The notes under the pieces: model-generated
The model's database searches: none
Seen by the model: the letters and a program-made list of their open reading frames with translations, nothing else
What the model was told of the DNA's origin: nothing
In this document: positions 1-5,761 of the stretch, piece by piece
Position numbering within the stretch: the first letter of the stretch is position 1
Layout: each line of letters opens with the position of its first letter
NCBI GenBank assembly: GCA_038237055.1
Contig: JBBRZD010000188.1
Location: 1-6,738, forward strand
Source of the DNA: Dokdonella_A sp038237055
GTDB taxonomy: Bacteria > Pseudomonadota > Gammaproteobacteria > Xanthomonadales > Rhodanobacteraceae
Length of the DNA: 6,738 nt
Direction: 5' to 3'
Program-made: the position numbers and the translations under genes

Positions 1-1
1 C

Positions 2-24
2 TGACCTTGCCCTCGAATTCCGTA
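2..24 (+). repeat. IS terminal inverted repeat, right end (IRR, downstream of orfB)
   Basis: The end starts TGACCTTGCCC at base 2 and lies 13 bp past the orfB stop. It matches the other end at 17 of 23 positions. Mismatches fall at positions 3, 12 and 16-19 of the repeat. Confidence 0.85.
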
Positions 25-37
25 CCCCATAACCGGG

Positions 38-934
38 TCATGATCTGGCTTGTTTGACCTGCTCGGCCAGCCAGTGTTGCTCGAACTGCATCGGACTGAC
101 GTAGTTCAAGGTGGAGTGTAATCGTGACTGGTTGTACCAAAGCATCCAGGCGAGGGCTTCGTCCTTGGCGTGGCGACGAGTGATGAAGCGCTGGCCGTGC
201 AGCCGCTCCACCTTCAGCGAACCGAACAGCGTTTCACTGCAGGCATTGTCCCAGCAGTTGCCGCGTCGGCTCATCGAGGCGGTGATGCCGTATTCCTTGA
301 GAACGTTTCTGAAGTCCTGACTGGCGTATTGGCTGCCCCGGTCGCTGTGAAAGATCAACCCTGATTTCTTGTCGGGGTGGCGCTTGAACCGTGCCATGCG
401 CAGCGCGTCGATGACAATGTCGCGGGTCATGTCCGCACGCATCGACCAACCGACCACCTGACGGCTGAATAGGTCGATCACCACGGCCAGATACAGCCAG
501 CCTTCGCCCGTGTCGATATAGGTGATGTCGCCGACCCAGACCGTGTCTGGCTTGGCCACGGTGAACTGGCGGTCGAGCAGGTTCGGCGCGATCGGCAGAT
601 CGTGGTTGCTGTCGGTGGTGACCTTGAACCGTTTCTTGCCTTTGCCGCGAATGCCGTGTTGGCGCATCAATGTCTGCAGTCGCTGCTTGCCGACGCGTAC
701 GCCCTCTTTGCGCAACGCCCGCCAGATGCGCGGCCGCCCATACGCGCGTTTCGTCTGAGCGTGGATGGCTTTAACGTACACCAGCAGGACCTGGTCACTC
801 AGGTGCCGCCGCGGTGCGCTGCTGGACTGCCGTGCGACGTGCCCGTGATAGCCGCTGACGCTCACGTTCAACACATGGCACTGCACCGTGATCGGCCACG
901 TCTTGCGATGACGCTGGATGAAGGCGTACCTCAC
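38..934 (-). CDS. IS3-family transposase OrfB (DDE integrase domain)
   Basis: OrfB is the catalytic half of the IS3 transposase and is normally active when fused to OrfA as OrfAB. The 298-residue protein has an N-terminal HTH_21-like region (about residues 1-100) containing the usual YGRPRIWRAL stretch. An RNase-H-fold rve domain follows. The catalytic triad is visible: D136 in GDITY, D198 in FHSDRGSQY and E234 in CSETLF, with 35 residues between the second D and the E, as the family requires. The C-terminal YNQSRLHSTLNYVSP motif is also typical. The frame starts at GTG 934, and its first bases overlap the orfA stop as GTGA, so translational coupling could give free OrfB. The frame is also open upstream back to the heptamer at 964-970, which allows -1 frameshifting into it. 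Length and motifs look intact. Confidence 0.95.
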   Translation of the reverse strand: MRYAFIQRHRKTWPITVQCHVLNVSVSGYHGHVARQSSSAPRRHLSDQVLLVYVKAIHAQTKRAYGRPRIWRALRKEGVRVGKQRLQTLMRQHGIRGKGKKRFKVTTDSNHDLPIAPNLLDRQFTVAKPDTVWVGDITYIDTGEGWLYLAVVIDLFSRQVVGWSMRADMTRDIVIDALRMARFKRHPDKKSGLIFHSDRGSQYASQDFRNVLKEYGITASMSRRGNCWDNACSETLFGSLKVERLHGQRFITRRHAKDEALAWMLWYNQSRLHSTLNYVSPMQFEQHWLAEQVKQARS

Positions 935-985
935 TTCGCAACCTTGGCGAAGTACGCCGTCGCTTTTCCCAAAATGTCGCGCTCC
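923..985 (-). other. -1 programmed ribosomal frameshift signal producing OrfAB
   Basis: On the minus strand, in order: an SD-like GGAG (985-982), an 11-nt spacer, the heptamer GGGAAAA (970-964), a 5-nt spacer GCGAC, then a stem-loop. In the orfA frame the heptamer is split G GGA AAA, the X XXY YYZ pattern, so a -1 slip re-pairs on GGG AAA and enters the orfB frame. The stem pairs GGCGTAC (958-952) with GTACGCC (929-923) and TTCGC (951-947) with GCGAA (939-935), around the loop CAAGGTT. The 3' side has a 5-nt bulge, GTGAG (934-930), which contains the orfB GTG and the orfA TGA. This is the same layout as the dnaX and IS911 signals (internal SD, slippery run, hairpin). IS3 elements more often use A-AAA-AAG; here a GGG/AAA heptamer is used. 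The function is inferred from the sequence. Confidence 0.8.
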
Positions 986-1224
986 ATCTTCACCCGAGCC
1001 AGCTCGGCTCGCAGCCGGGCGATCTCCATCTGCTCGGCGCTTACCGGCTTGCTATCAGCGCCCTTGAGCTGGCCCTGCCGATGCGCCTTGACCCAATTGA
1101 AAAGCGTCTGCTCAACAAGTCCCAAGGTCTTGGCTACCGAGGCTTGGCTCTGGCCACCCTCAACCAGCCGTACCGCTTCTTGCTTGAATTCGAGCGTGTA
1201 GCGCGCCCGTGTTGTCTTCGTCAT
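931..1224 (-). CDS. IS3-family transposase OrfA (HTH_Tnp_1 DNA-binding protein)
   Basis: This 97-residue protein carries the helix-turn-helix that recognises the IS ends. The frame opens with TKTTRARYTLEFKQEAVRLV and has the HTH around residues 15-48 (SQASVAKTLGLVEQTLFNWV). A leucine-zipper-like helix follows around residues 63-85 (EIARLRAELARVKMERDIL), used for dimerisation in this family. The ATG at 1224 is supported by a strong Shine-Dalgarno AAGGAG six bases upstream. The protein ends KATAYFAKVAK, the usual end of this subgroup, and its last codons overlap the frameshift signal and the orfB start. Alone, OrfA typically acts as a regulator of transposition; after a -1 shift it becomes the N-terminus of OrfAB. 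It appears complete. Confidence 0.95.
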   Translation of the reverse strand: MTKTTRARYTLEFKQEAVRLVEGGQSQASVAKTLGLVEQTLFNWVKAHRQGQLKGADSKPVSAEQMEIARLRAELARVKMERDILGKATAYFAKVAK

Positions 1225-1263
1225 GTCGTTCTCCTTGCGCGGATTGAATCACACGGCAAGGGA

Positions 1264-1286
1264 TACGTTTCTCGGGGGCAAGGCCA
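1264..1286 (-). repeat. IS terminal inverted repeat, left end (IRL, upstream of orfA)
   Basis: Read on the minus strand from 1286 it starts TGGCCTTGCCC, the partner of the end at base 2. It sits 39 bp upstream of the orfA start. The host reading frame crosses it and stops at 1249. Beyond 1286 the sequence is host DNA, shown by the DUF4124-like gene running up to the junction. Confidence 0.85.
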
Positions 1287-1692
1287 ACCCGCCGACCCAC
1301 GCCCGCCCTTCAAGCGATCGAAGTTCCGCTTGAGCGTGCGTGATTGAAGTTGTATTGGGTTCGACGTAGAGCTTTCGAGCATCATCCCGACAATGGGCGT
1401 CAGCTACGCTATCGCTGATGTCCCTTATCGCATCAATTTTAGCCGGGGATTGTTGCTTAACGGCAGCGGGAGATTCCCTCGCTTCTTTCGATGCCTGGTC
1501 CGGCGCCGCCTCGTTATTGCCCGCGTGCAATTGCACTTCCTGGGCACCCTTTCCGCACGGCGCAGGCAAAAACACTGTGCCACCGTTGGCGTCCTTGCAC
1601 TTGTAGATGCTCGTAGCACCATTCGCGATCGACGTCGCGAAAGCTGCAACAACCAAAAGTGACGAAAACCACAAGTTTCGCGATGCGGTCAT
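1287..1692 (-). pseudogene. Exported DUF4124-like protein gene, truncated by the IS
   Basis: The ATG at 1692 follows an AAGG Shine-Dalgarno core eight bases upstream. The product begins with a Sec signal peptide (TASRNLWFSSLLVVAAFATS, predicted cleavage after ANG at residue 25). A short DUF4124-like segment follows: YKCKDANGGTVF, then PAPCG, with C32 and C46 likely able to pair in the periplasm. A Gln/Ala/Lys-rich linker leads to a second conserved-looking segment, DISDSVADAHCRDDARKLYV and RSLEGRAWVGG. Host codons stop at residue 135; the frame then reads 12 IS-derived residues (LALPPRNVSLAV) to a stop at 1249. The missing C-terminal part should lie beyond the other IS end, left of this window. 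Proteins of this kind in Xanthomonadales are of unknown function. The truncated product could still be exported, but I treat the gene as disrupted. Confidence 0.8.
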
Positions 1693-2019
1693 GCTGAAGA
1701 CCTTCGTACTGGGCTGCGCAGTGATCAGGATTCATTCTTGCACACAAAAAGGCGGGCAGGCATGGCTTTTTAGCAGCGCCAGGACTCTGATCTGACGATG
1801 CGACAATGCCGGCGCTGATGCATGTGTTCGCCGCGAACGCTTCACAGGAATTGGCGGTCGAGCGGCGACGATGGTGCTGTTGATTGCACTATCGTGCCGA
1901 TTCGATCCCATTGGGACGGCGACCAAGATATTCGCCGCCACCGCCCTTGAATGGTGAAGTACGACAGCGGCGCGGAAATATCTTGGCACTGCACATCGCA
2001 ATAGCGCCCAGCGCAACCC
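1693..2019. other. Intergenic region without a convincing gene
   Basis: These 327 bp lie between the 3' end of the histone-like gene and the start of the disrupted exported-protein gene, both on the minus strand. Short frames cross it on both strands, but none has a good start or a recognisable product. The region must hold the promoter for the gene at 1692, but I could not pick a clear -35/-10 pair. It contains the inverted repeat at 1923-1986 and smaller dyads, such as GCAC-TATC-GTGC at 1886-1897 and TCCCA-T-TGGGA at 1906-1916. No T-rich terminator is seen after the histone-like gene. Confidence 0.6.
1923..1986. repeat. Imperfect inverted repeat with 10-bp perfect arms
   Basis: CCAAGATATT at 1923-1932 is matched perfectly by its reverse complement AATATCTTGG at 1977-1986. 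After a 4-nt bulge on the right (1973-1976), CGCCGC at 1933-1938 pairs with GCGGCG at 1967-1972. The stem totals about 16 bp, leaving a loop of about 28 nt. It starts 33 bp past the stop of the histone-like gene. It could be a transcript-end or stability hairpin, a small non-autonomous repeat, or a regulator site. No T-tract follows on either side, so a classical intrinsic terminator is unlikely. Confidence 0.6.
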
Positions 2020-2853
2020 CTACTTCGGCTTGCGCATGCCCTGATTGCCGCGTCCATGCGCCGTGCTCGCACCGTACACGGCCTCGGGCTCGGGGGTGTT
2101 GGGCAGCTGCGGCGGACCATGACTGTCGAGGTCACCATGCCCGTGACCTTCCGATCCGTCATGGCGACCTGTAAACGGATTGGCGGCTGGATACGTCGGA
2201 CCTTGGCGCACACGTTCCTGTTTGGCGCGCAGCAGTTCCTGGAAATGCGCGGTCGCCACTTCGGGGCTTACCGGGCCGCTAGCGGACGAGTCACGCGGCG
2301 GCGCAGCTTTGGGATTGCGCACTGCGAGGCGAGCTTGATCGATAGACGAGACAGCCTTGCGCGCTTGCGGCACGATTGCTTTTCTTGTTGGGGAATCAAC
2401 GATGGATATTTTCGTCTTCGCCGTTTTCACCACGGGCAACTTTTTCACGACCGCAGGTCTGGCCGCGGGCTTCTTCGCGCTCGCGGCTTTGACCTTGGTC
2501 ATTGCCTTCGATGCAGCAGACTTGGCTGACGACTTCGTCGCAAGCTTGCGTAATGGCTTGCTGGAGGCCTTCTTCACAGCGGATTTCTTGACGGCCTTCT
2601 TCACGCTGGTTTTCTTCGCTGCGGTCTTTGCGGTAGCGACCTTGCGCTTCGTGCCGGCCGTCTTTGCAACGACGGCTTTCGCCTTTGAGCGCGACGGTGT
2701 TGCTCGCGTAGCCTCGGCGGCAGTCTTCTTCACCGCCTTCTTCACCGCCTTCTTCGCCACTTTCTTGATCGCTACTTTCTTCTTTGCAACTTTTGCTGCG
2801 GAGCCTTTCGTGGCCTTCTTCACTGCGGTCTTCTTCACTGCGGCACGTTTCAT
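2020..2853 (-). CDS. Histone H1-like Lys/Ala-rich DNA-binding protein
   Basis: The frame is open to 3000, but the ATG at 2853 is chosen because a GAGG Shine-Dalgarno lies seven bases upstream and the Lys-rich protein begins there (MKRAAVKKTAVKK). This gives 277 residues. Residues 1 to about 170 are almost entirely Lys, Ala, Val, Thr and Ser, with repeated KKAVKK and AAKK units like the C-terminal tail of eukaryotic histone H1 and of AlgP/HC1-type bacterial proteins. This low-complexity, strongly basic part probably binds DNA without sequence specificity. The tail differs: residues 196-217 (SPEVATAHFQELLRAKQERV and on) look like an amphipathic helix, followed by a Gly/His/Pro-rich end (HDGSEGHGHGD, GRGNQGMRKPK). 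The likely role is nucleoid organisation or global regulation. It is divergent from the flavoprotein gene at 3042. The basic half is compositionally biased, so similarity there says little about ancestry. Confidence 0.85.
   Translation of the reverse strand: MKRAAVKKTAVKKATKGSAAKVAKKKVAIKKVAKKAVKKAVKKTAAEATRATPSRSKAKAVVAKTAGTKRKVATAKTAAKKTSVKKAVKKSAVKKASSKPLRKLATKSSAKSAASKAMTKVKAASAKKPAARPAVVKKLPVVKTAKTKISIVDSPTRKAIVPQARKAVSSIDQARLAVRNPKAAPPRDSSASGPVSPEVATAHFQELLRAKQERVRQGPTYPAANPFTGRHDGSEGHGHGDLDSHGPPQLPNTPEPEAVYGASTAHGRGNQGMRKPK
2725..2760 (-). repeat. Three tandem 12-bp units inside the histone-like gene
   Basis: CTTCTTCACCGC occurs at 2725-2736 and 2737-2748, and a variant, CTTCTTCGCCAC, at 2749-2760. 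On the coding strand each unit encodes a VKKA-like tetrapeptide in phase. Near-perfect in-frame repeats can expand or contract in steps of four residues by slippage. Degenerate copies of the same motif continue through the gene. Confidence 0.75.
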
Positions 2854-3041
2854 CGCTATACCTCGTCGGTCAATGAGCGCGCCGCCAATCCGCACCGGCG
2901 CTGGACATGGAGTAACAACCCTTTCCTTTACCCAGCTTAAGCGCGTCCTCACCGGTGCGCGCAAAATGGGAAATTGATCGCAGGGAGGCTCGCGCTTCAT
3001 CAGGGATTAACCCGCAACTCGCAAGGGTGGGTGTTCCGATC

Positions 3042-3563
3042 ATGATTGGATTCGCCATGAAGAACGAAAACCACGCGACCGCCGATCTGCGCAGGCTCGG
3101 CGAACTCATCGACGGCATCGACACCGCAATGCTGACAACGCGTGCGTTCGACGGCTCGATGGTGAGCCGGCCGCTGCAGACGCTTTCCTTCGATTCCAGC
3201 GGCGAACTGGTGTTCTTCACCGGCGCTGACAGTCACAAGATCGAAGAGCTCGCCGAGAACCCGGATGTCAATCTCAGCTATGCGCATCCCAAAGCGCAAC
3301 GCTACGTGTCGATTCGGGGCCGCGCGCGCATCGATCGCGACCGCAAGACGATCGACGAACTCTGGTCGAATCCGCAGAAGATCTTCTTTCCGCAGGGCAA
3401 AGACGATCCGAATTTGATCGTACTGCGCATACGCGTGCAGGATGCTGCCTATTGGGAAACGGCAGGCAACTTCGTTGCGCGCGCCCTGGATTTCGCCAAG
3501 GGCATGCTGAGCAACAATCCACCGGATCTTGGCAGGCACGGCATCCTGAGCGGCAACGCTTGA
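3042..3563 (+). CDS. Pyridoxamine 5'-phosphate oxidase-like flavoprotein (general stress protein 26 type)
   Basis: The product has the FMN-binding split-barrel pattern of PNPOx-like proteins (Pyrid_ox_like). It opens with a helix (DLRRLGELIDGIDTAMLTT), then a strand pair with the SRP motif (about residues 42-44), then ELVFFTGADSHKIEELAENP and VNLSYAHPKAQRYVSIRGRA, and the C-terminal DDPNLIVLRIRVQDAAYWE. At about 173 residues it is normal for this group, and shorter than true PdxH, so vitamin B6 synthesis is not implied. Family members bind FMN or a related cofactor; the substrate is unknown and some are linked to stress. The frame is open from 2955, but residues before 3042 do not look conserved. 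ATG 3042 has AAGGGTGGG upstream (about 10-14 nt spacing); ATG 3057 is the alternative and fits family starts equally well. It is divergent from the histone-like gene and convergent with the hydrolase gene. Confidence 0.88.
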   Translation: MIGFAMKNENHATADLRRLGELIDGIDTAMLTTRAFDGSMVSRPLQTLSFDSSGELVFFTGADSHKIEELAENPDVNLSYAHPKAQRYVSIRGRARIDRDRKTIDELWSNPQKIFFPQGKDDPNLIVLRIRVQDAAYWETAGNFVARALDFAKGMLSNNPPDLGRHGILSGNA

Positions 3564-3572
3564 CGCCGCTAT

Positions 3573-3589
3573 GTGCGGGAGTCGCGCAC
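3573..3589. terminator. Small hairpin between convergent genes
   Basis: GTGCG at 3573-3577 pairs with CGCAC at 3585-3589 across a 7-nt loop. It lies in the 37-bp gap between the stops of the flavoprotein gene and the convergent hydrolase gene. It has no T-tract on either side, so a terminator role is only suggested by position. Confidence 0.25.
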
Positions 3590-3600
3590 CATTCGCCTCG

Positions 3601-4473
3601 CTAACGTGCGTCTGCGCTCGTTGCAGCAGCAGGCGTGTGCAGCATGAAGTTCGTGACATCCGCGAGCGTCGGTGACAGTGCGGGATATCGCATCGCCGCA
3701 AGAATGCGGAAGTGCCCTACGCCAGCGTACTGCTTCTGTGTAACGGCAATGCCTGCCGCGCGCAGGCGCTGCGCCAACGAGGAGCTGTTGCGTGGATCGA
3801 CAACGCGATCGCCGGTGCCATTGAGTAGCAGGAATGGCGGCTCGTCGCCATCGACGAAATTGATCGGCTGCGACGCTGGCCACGTCGATTCGTCGCCGAA
3901 CACTTCCTTGATCTTCGGATCCGTCAGCGGCAGGAAATCGTACGGTCCCGCGAGGCCGACCACACCGGCGAGGTCGCGCGGCTTCAAGCCCTCCGCGGTC
4001 AGATAGCGCGCGTCGGTCGCGAGCAGTGCCACGATCTGCGCACCGGAAGAATGTCCGACCAGGAATACGCGCGCGGGGTCGCCGCCCCACTCGCGTGCGT
4101 GGTGGATAGTCCAGCGTGTCGCGGCGGCAGCGTCGGTTTGAAAGTCCGGGAAGCGTCCCTGTGGATATTTGCGGTAGTCGGCGACGATCGCGAGGATACC
4201 GTGCGCAGCGAGCGCCTTGCCGACAAAGGCGTATTCCTCACGACTGCCGTTGCGCCAGCTGCCACCGTAGAAAAATAGCGCGACGGGCGCAGAGGTCGCG
4301 CCTGGCGACGGCCGATAGATATCAAGCTTGAGGTCGTGTTGCGGCGAGTAGGTCTGCGTTTGCACTGCGATCGACGCACCGCCCGCGTTGACAACATGGA
4401 AAAACGCGGCCTGGCAACCGCACATCAGCGGTACCATTGCGAGGGCGATCCAGCGACGTAGATGCAATCTCAT
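3601..4473 (-). CDS. Alpha/beta hydrolase lipoprotein (carboxylesterase/BD-FAE-like)
   Basis: The product is a 290-residue serine hydrolase of the alpha/beta fold, probably a membrane-anchored esterase; the natural substrate is unknown. The ATG at 4473 is chosen over the frame's upstream start at 4545 because GGAG lies nine bases before it and a lipoprotein signal starts there: RLHLRR, a hydrophobic stretch, then MCGC with C20 as the likely lipidated cysteine. From there the protein has the oxyanion motif FFYGGSW (Y69-G-G), in which Tyr replaces the His of the classical HGG. The nucleophile elbow GHSSG follows with S142, then the acid D222 (GTGDRVVD) and the catalytic H254 (GVGHF). DYRKYPQGRFPDF and HAREWGGDPARVFLVGHS are typical of this family in Xanthomonas relatives. 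The triad is complete, so it should be active. It is divergent from the radical SAM gene. Confidence 0.9.
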   Translation of the reverse strand: MRLHLRRWIALAMVPLMCGCQAAFFHVVNAGGASIAVQTQTYSPQHDLKLDIYRPSPGATSAPVALFFYGGSWRNGSREEYAFVGKALAAHGILAIVADYRKYPQGRFPDFQTDAAAATRWTIHHAREWGGDPARVFLVGHSSGAQIVALLATDARYLTAEGLKPRDLAGVVGLAGPYDFLPLTDPKIKEVFGDESTWPASQPINFVDGDEPPFLLLNGTGDRVVDPRNSSSLAQRLRAAGIAVTQKQYAGVGHFRILAAMRYPALSPTLADVTNFMLHTPAAATSADAR

Positions 4474-4544
4474 GCAAGACGACTCCGCCGGCGCAGCGCC
4501 GGGTTCATGTTTCAGGATACGCACGAGGGCGACATCCGGTTGCA

Positions 4545-4559
4545 CCGTTCACTGAACGG
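4545..4559. promoter_or_regulatory. Perfect 6-bp dyad CCGTTC-ACT-GAACGG in a divergent intergenic region
   Basis: CCGTTC (4545-4550) and GAACGG (4554-4559) are perfect inverted copies with a 3-nt centre. They lie 72 bp upstream of the hydrolase start and 57 bp upstream of the radical SAM start. The form fits a dimeric regulator site acting on one or both genes. It does not match the LexA sites I know from Xanthomonads. A second inverted pair, GCCTGC (4562-4567) with GCAGGC (4580-4585), follows immediately. Confidence 0.4.
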
Positions 4560-4602
4560 CTGCCTGCATAGGTTTTTTCGCAGGCTCGGAGACGCCGCCG
4601 CG

Positions 4603-4608
4603 CATACT
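4603..4608 (+). promoter_or_regulatory. Possible -10 element (CATACT) of the radical SAM gene
   Basis: CATACT matches the TATAAT consensus at four of six positions and ends eight bases before ATG 4617. Initiation at the usual distance would fall at or next to the start codon, giving a leaderless or nearly leaderless mRNA. This agrees with the lack of a good Shine-Dalgarno upstream of 4617. No convincing -35 is seen at the right spacing, so confidence is low. Confidence 0.25.
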
Positions 4609-4616
4609 GCCTGCGC

Positions 4617-5732
4617 ATGCCGATGAAACCGACACCACCGTCCAACGATCCCATCCGCCTCGATCAGCCCGCGCGCATCAAGGGTCGCGGCGCGGCATCG
4701 AACCCGGAAGGCCGCTTCGAGACGATCGGGAAGACGCGCGAGGACGATGGCTGGTATCGCGAAGAAGAAGACGCGCCGCGACCACCGACCCATGTCACCG
4801 AAGAACCTGCGCGCACGATCATCAGTCGCAACGATTCGCCGGATATCCGTTTCGAGCAGTCCGTCAATCCCTATCGCGGTTGCGAGCACGGCTGCGTCTA
4901 TTGTTACGCGCGGCCGTCGCATTCCTACCTGAATCTTTCCGCCGGCATCGATTTCGAGACCAAGCTTTTCGCAAAAACGAACGCGGCAGAGTTGCTGCGC
5001 GCGGAACTGGGCAAGCGTAGCTATGTCTGTTCGCCGATCAATCTTGGCGCAAACACCGATCCGTACCAGCCGATCGAACGGCGCTACAAGATCACGCGCT
5101 CCATCCTCGAAGTGCTCGCCGAATGCGGCCATCCGTGCACGATCGTCACCAAGAACGCGATGATCGAACGCGACCTCGATATCCTGGTGCCGATGGCGCG
5201 CGCGAACCTCGTCTATGCGTTCGTCTCGGTGACCTCACTCGACAACCGCCTCGCGAGCACGCTGGAGCCGCGCGCGAGTGCGCCGCACCGGCGCCTTGAA
5301 GCCGTCGCGAATCTCAACGCAGCGGGCGTGCCCTGCGGCGTGATGGTCGCGCCGATCATTCCAATGGTGACCGACCGCTATGTCGAGCAAATCCTCGAGC
5401 GTGCGGCGGCGGCTGGCACGAAACGCGCGGGTTACACCGTGTTGCGTTTGCCGTACGAGCTGAAGGACCTGTTCCGCGACTGGCTTGCGCTGAACGTTCC
5501 CGAGCGCGCCGAACACGTGATGAGCCTGATCCGGCAGATGCGCGGTGGCAAGGACAACGACGCGCGCTTTGGTTCGCGCATGCGCGGCGAAGGGGAGTTC
5601 GCCGAACTGATCCGGCAACGCTTCCGCTTGGCCTGTCGCAAGAACGGCATCAACGACGTGCGCGATCTCGCGCTGGATTGCACACGCTTCACGCCTCCGC
5701 GCGCGGTGTCTGCGCAGGGCGATCTGTTCTGA
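4617..5732 (+). CDS. PA0069-family radical SAM protein (SplB-like)
   Basis: The 371-residue protein has the radical SAM cluster motif CxxxCxxC as C89-E-H-G-C93-V-Y-C96, which binds a [4Fe-4S] cluster and S-adenosylmethionine. It is preceded by VNPYRGCEHG and followed by YARPSH. The N-terminal KGRGAASNPEGRFE block, the NLGANTDPYQPIERRYKITR block (residues 142-161) and the C-terminal LDCTRFTPP are signatures of the PA0069/Rv2578c group, related to spore photoproduct lyase. The group's reaction is not known; a nucleic-acid or modification role is only inferred. The protein is full length for the family. ATG 4617 is used; an ATG two codons later at 4623 is possible, and neither has a clear Shine-Dalgarno. 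It is divergent from the hydrolase gene and followed by the terminator shared with the convergent DUF11 gene. Confidence 0.93.
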   Translation: MPMKPTPPSNDPIRLDQPARIKGRGAASNPEGRFETIGKTREDDGWYREEEDAPRPPTHVTEEPARTIISRNDSPDIRFEQSVNPYRGCEHGCVYCYARPSHSYLNLSAGIDFETKLFAKTNAAELLRAELGKRSYVCSPINLGANTDPYQPIERRYKITRSILEVLAECGHPCTIVTKNAMIERDLDILVPMARANLVYAFVSVTSLDNRLASTLEPRASAPHRRLEAVANLNAAGVPCGVMVAPIIPMVTDRYVEQILERAAAAGTKRAGYTVLRLPYELKDLFRDWLALNVPERAEHVMSLIRQMRGGKDNDARFGSRMRGEGEFAELIRQRFRLACRKNGINDVRDLALDCTRFTPPRAVSAQGDLF

Positions 5733-5761
5733 AGGAAAGTAACATGCTCGTAACTCGTTGC

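Larger units (their letters stand above)
2..1286 (-). mobile_element. Complete IS3-family insertion sequence, 1285 bp
   Basis: The element has two overlapping transposase frames (orfA, then orfB in the -1 frame) and imperfect terminal inverted repeats that begin TG and end CA, as is usual for IS3-family elements. The ends were set by comparing bases 2-24 with the reverse complement of 1264-1286: 17 of 23 positions match, including the shared run CCTTGCCC. IS3 elements move by a copy-out, circular-intermediate route using the OrfAB fusion transposase and leave 3-4 bp target duplications. Here the right flank is acc(c), and the only base left of the element is c. That agrees with a duplication but does not prove it, because the window stops there. 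The element lies in the same orientation as the host gene it interrupts, so host transcription would enter orfA. Both frames are open and the catalytic residues are present, so it looks potentially active. Family assignment is secure; I do not assign a named IS. Confidence 0.93.

Noticed and set aside
602..1201. A 199-codon plus-strand frame opposite the IS transposase genes
   Set aside because: Orphan frame antisense to orfA/orfB, with no recognisable motif; the minus-strand frames have complete transposase signatures.
1842..2213. A 123-codon minus-strand frame across the intergenic inverted repeat
   Set aside because: Its 5' half overlaps the histone-like gene out of frame and is Arg/Cys-rich noise. 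The 3' part looks slightly more protein-like but has no start or known family.
2357..2977. A 206-codon plus-strand frame rich in Phe and Ala opposite the histone-like gene
   Set aside because: It is the antisense of AAG/GCG-rich Lys/Ala codons, which gives long stop-free Phe/Ala runs by composition. It has no family resemblance, and the minus-strand gene has a good Shine-Dalgarno and a sensible product.
2854..3000. N-terminal extension of the histone-like protein to 3000
   Set aside because: The extra 49 residues lack the Lys/Ala character, and ATG 2853 has a GAGG ribosome site at correct spacing.
3000..3701. A 233-codon minus-strand frame opposite the flavoprotein gene
   Set aside because: It overlaps the plus-strand flavoprotein gene almost entirely and also runs into the hydrolase gene. 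Its composition is that of an antisense shadow in GC-rich DNA.
4474..4545. N-terminal extension of the hydrolase to ATG 4545
   Set aside because: It would place 24 residues before a clear lipoprotein signal peptide; ATG 4473 has the GGAG ribosome site.
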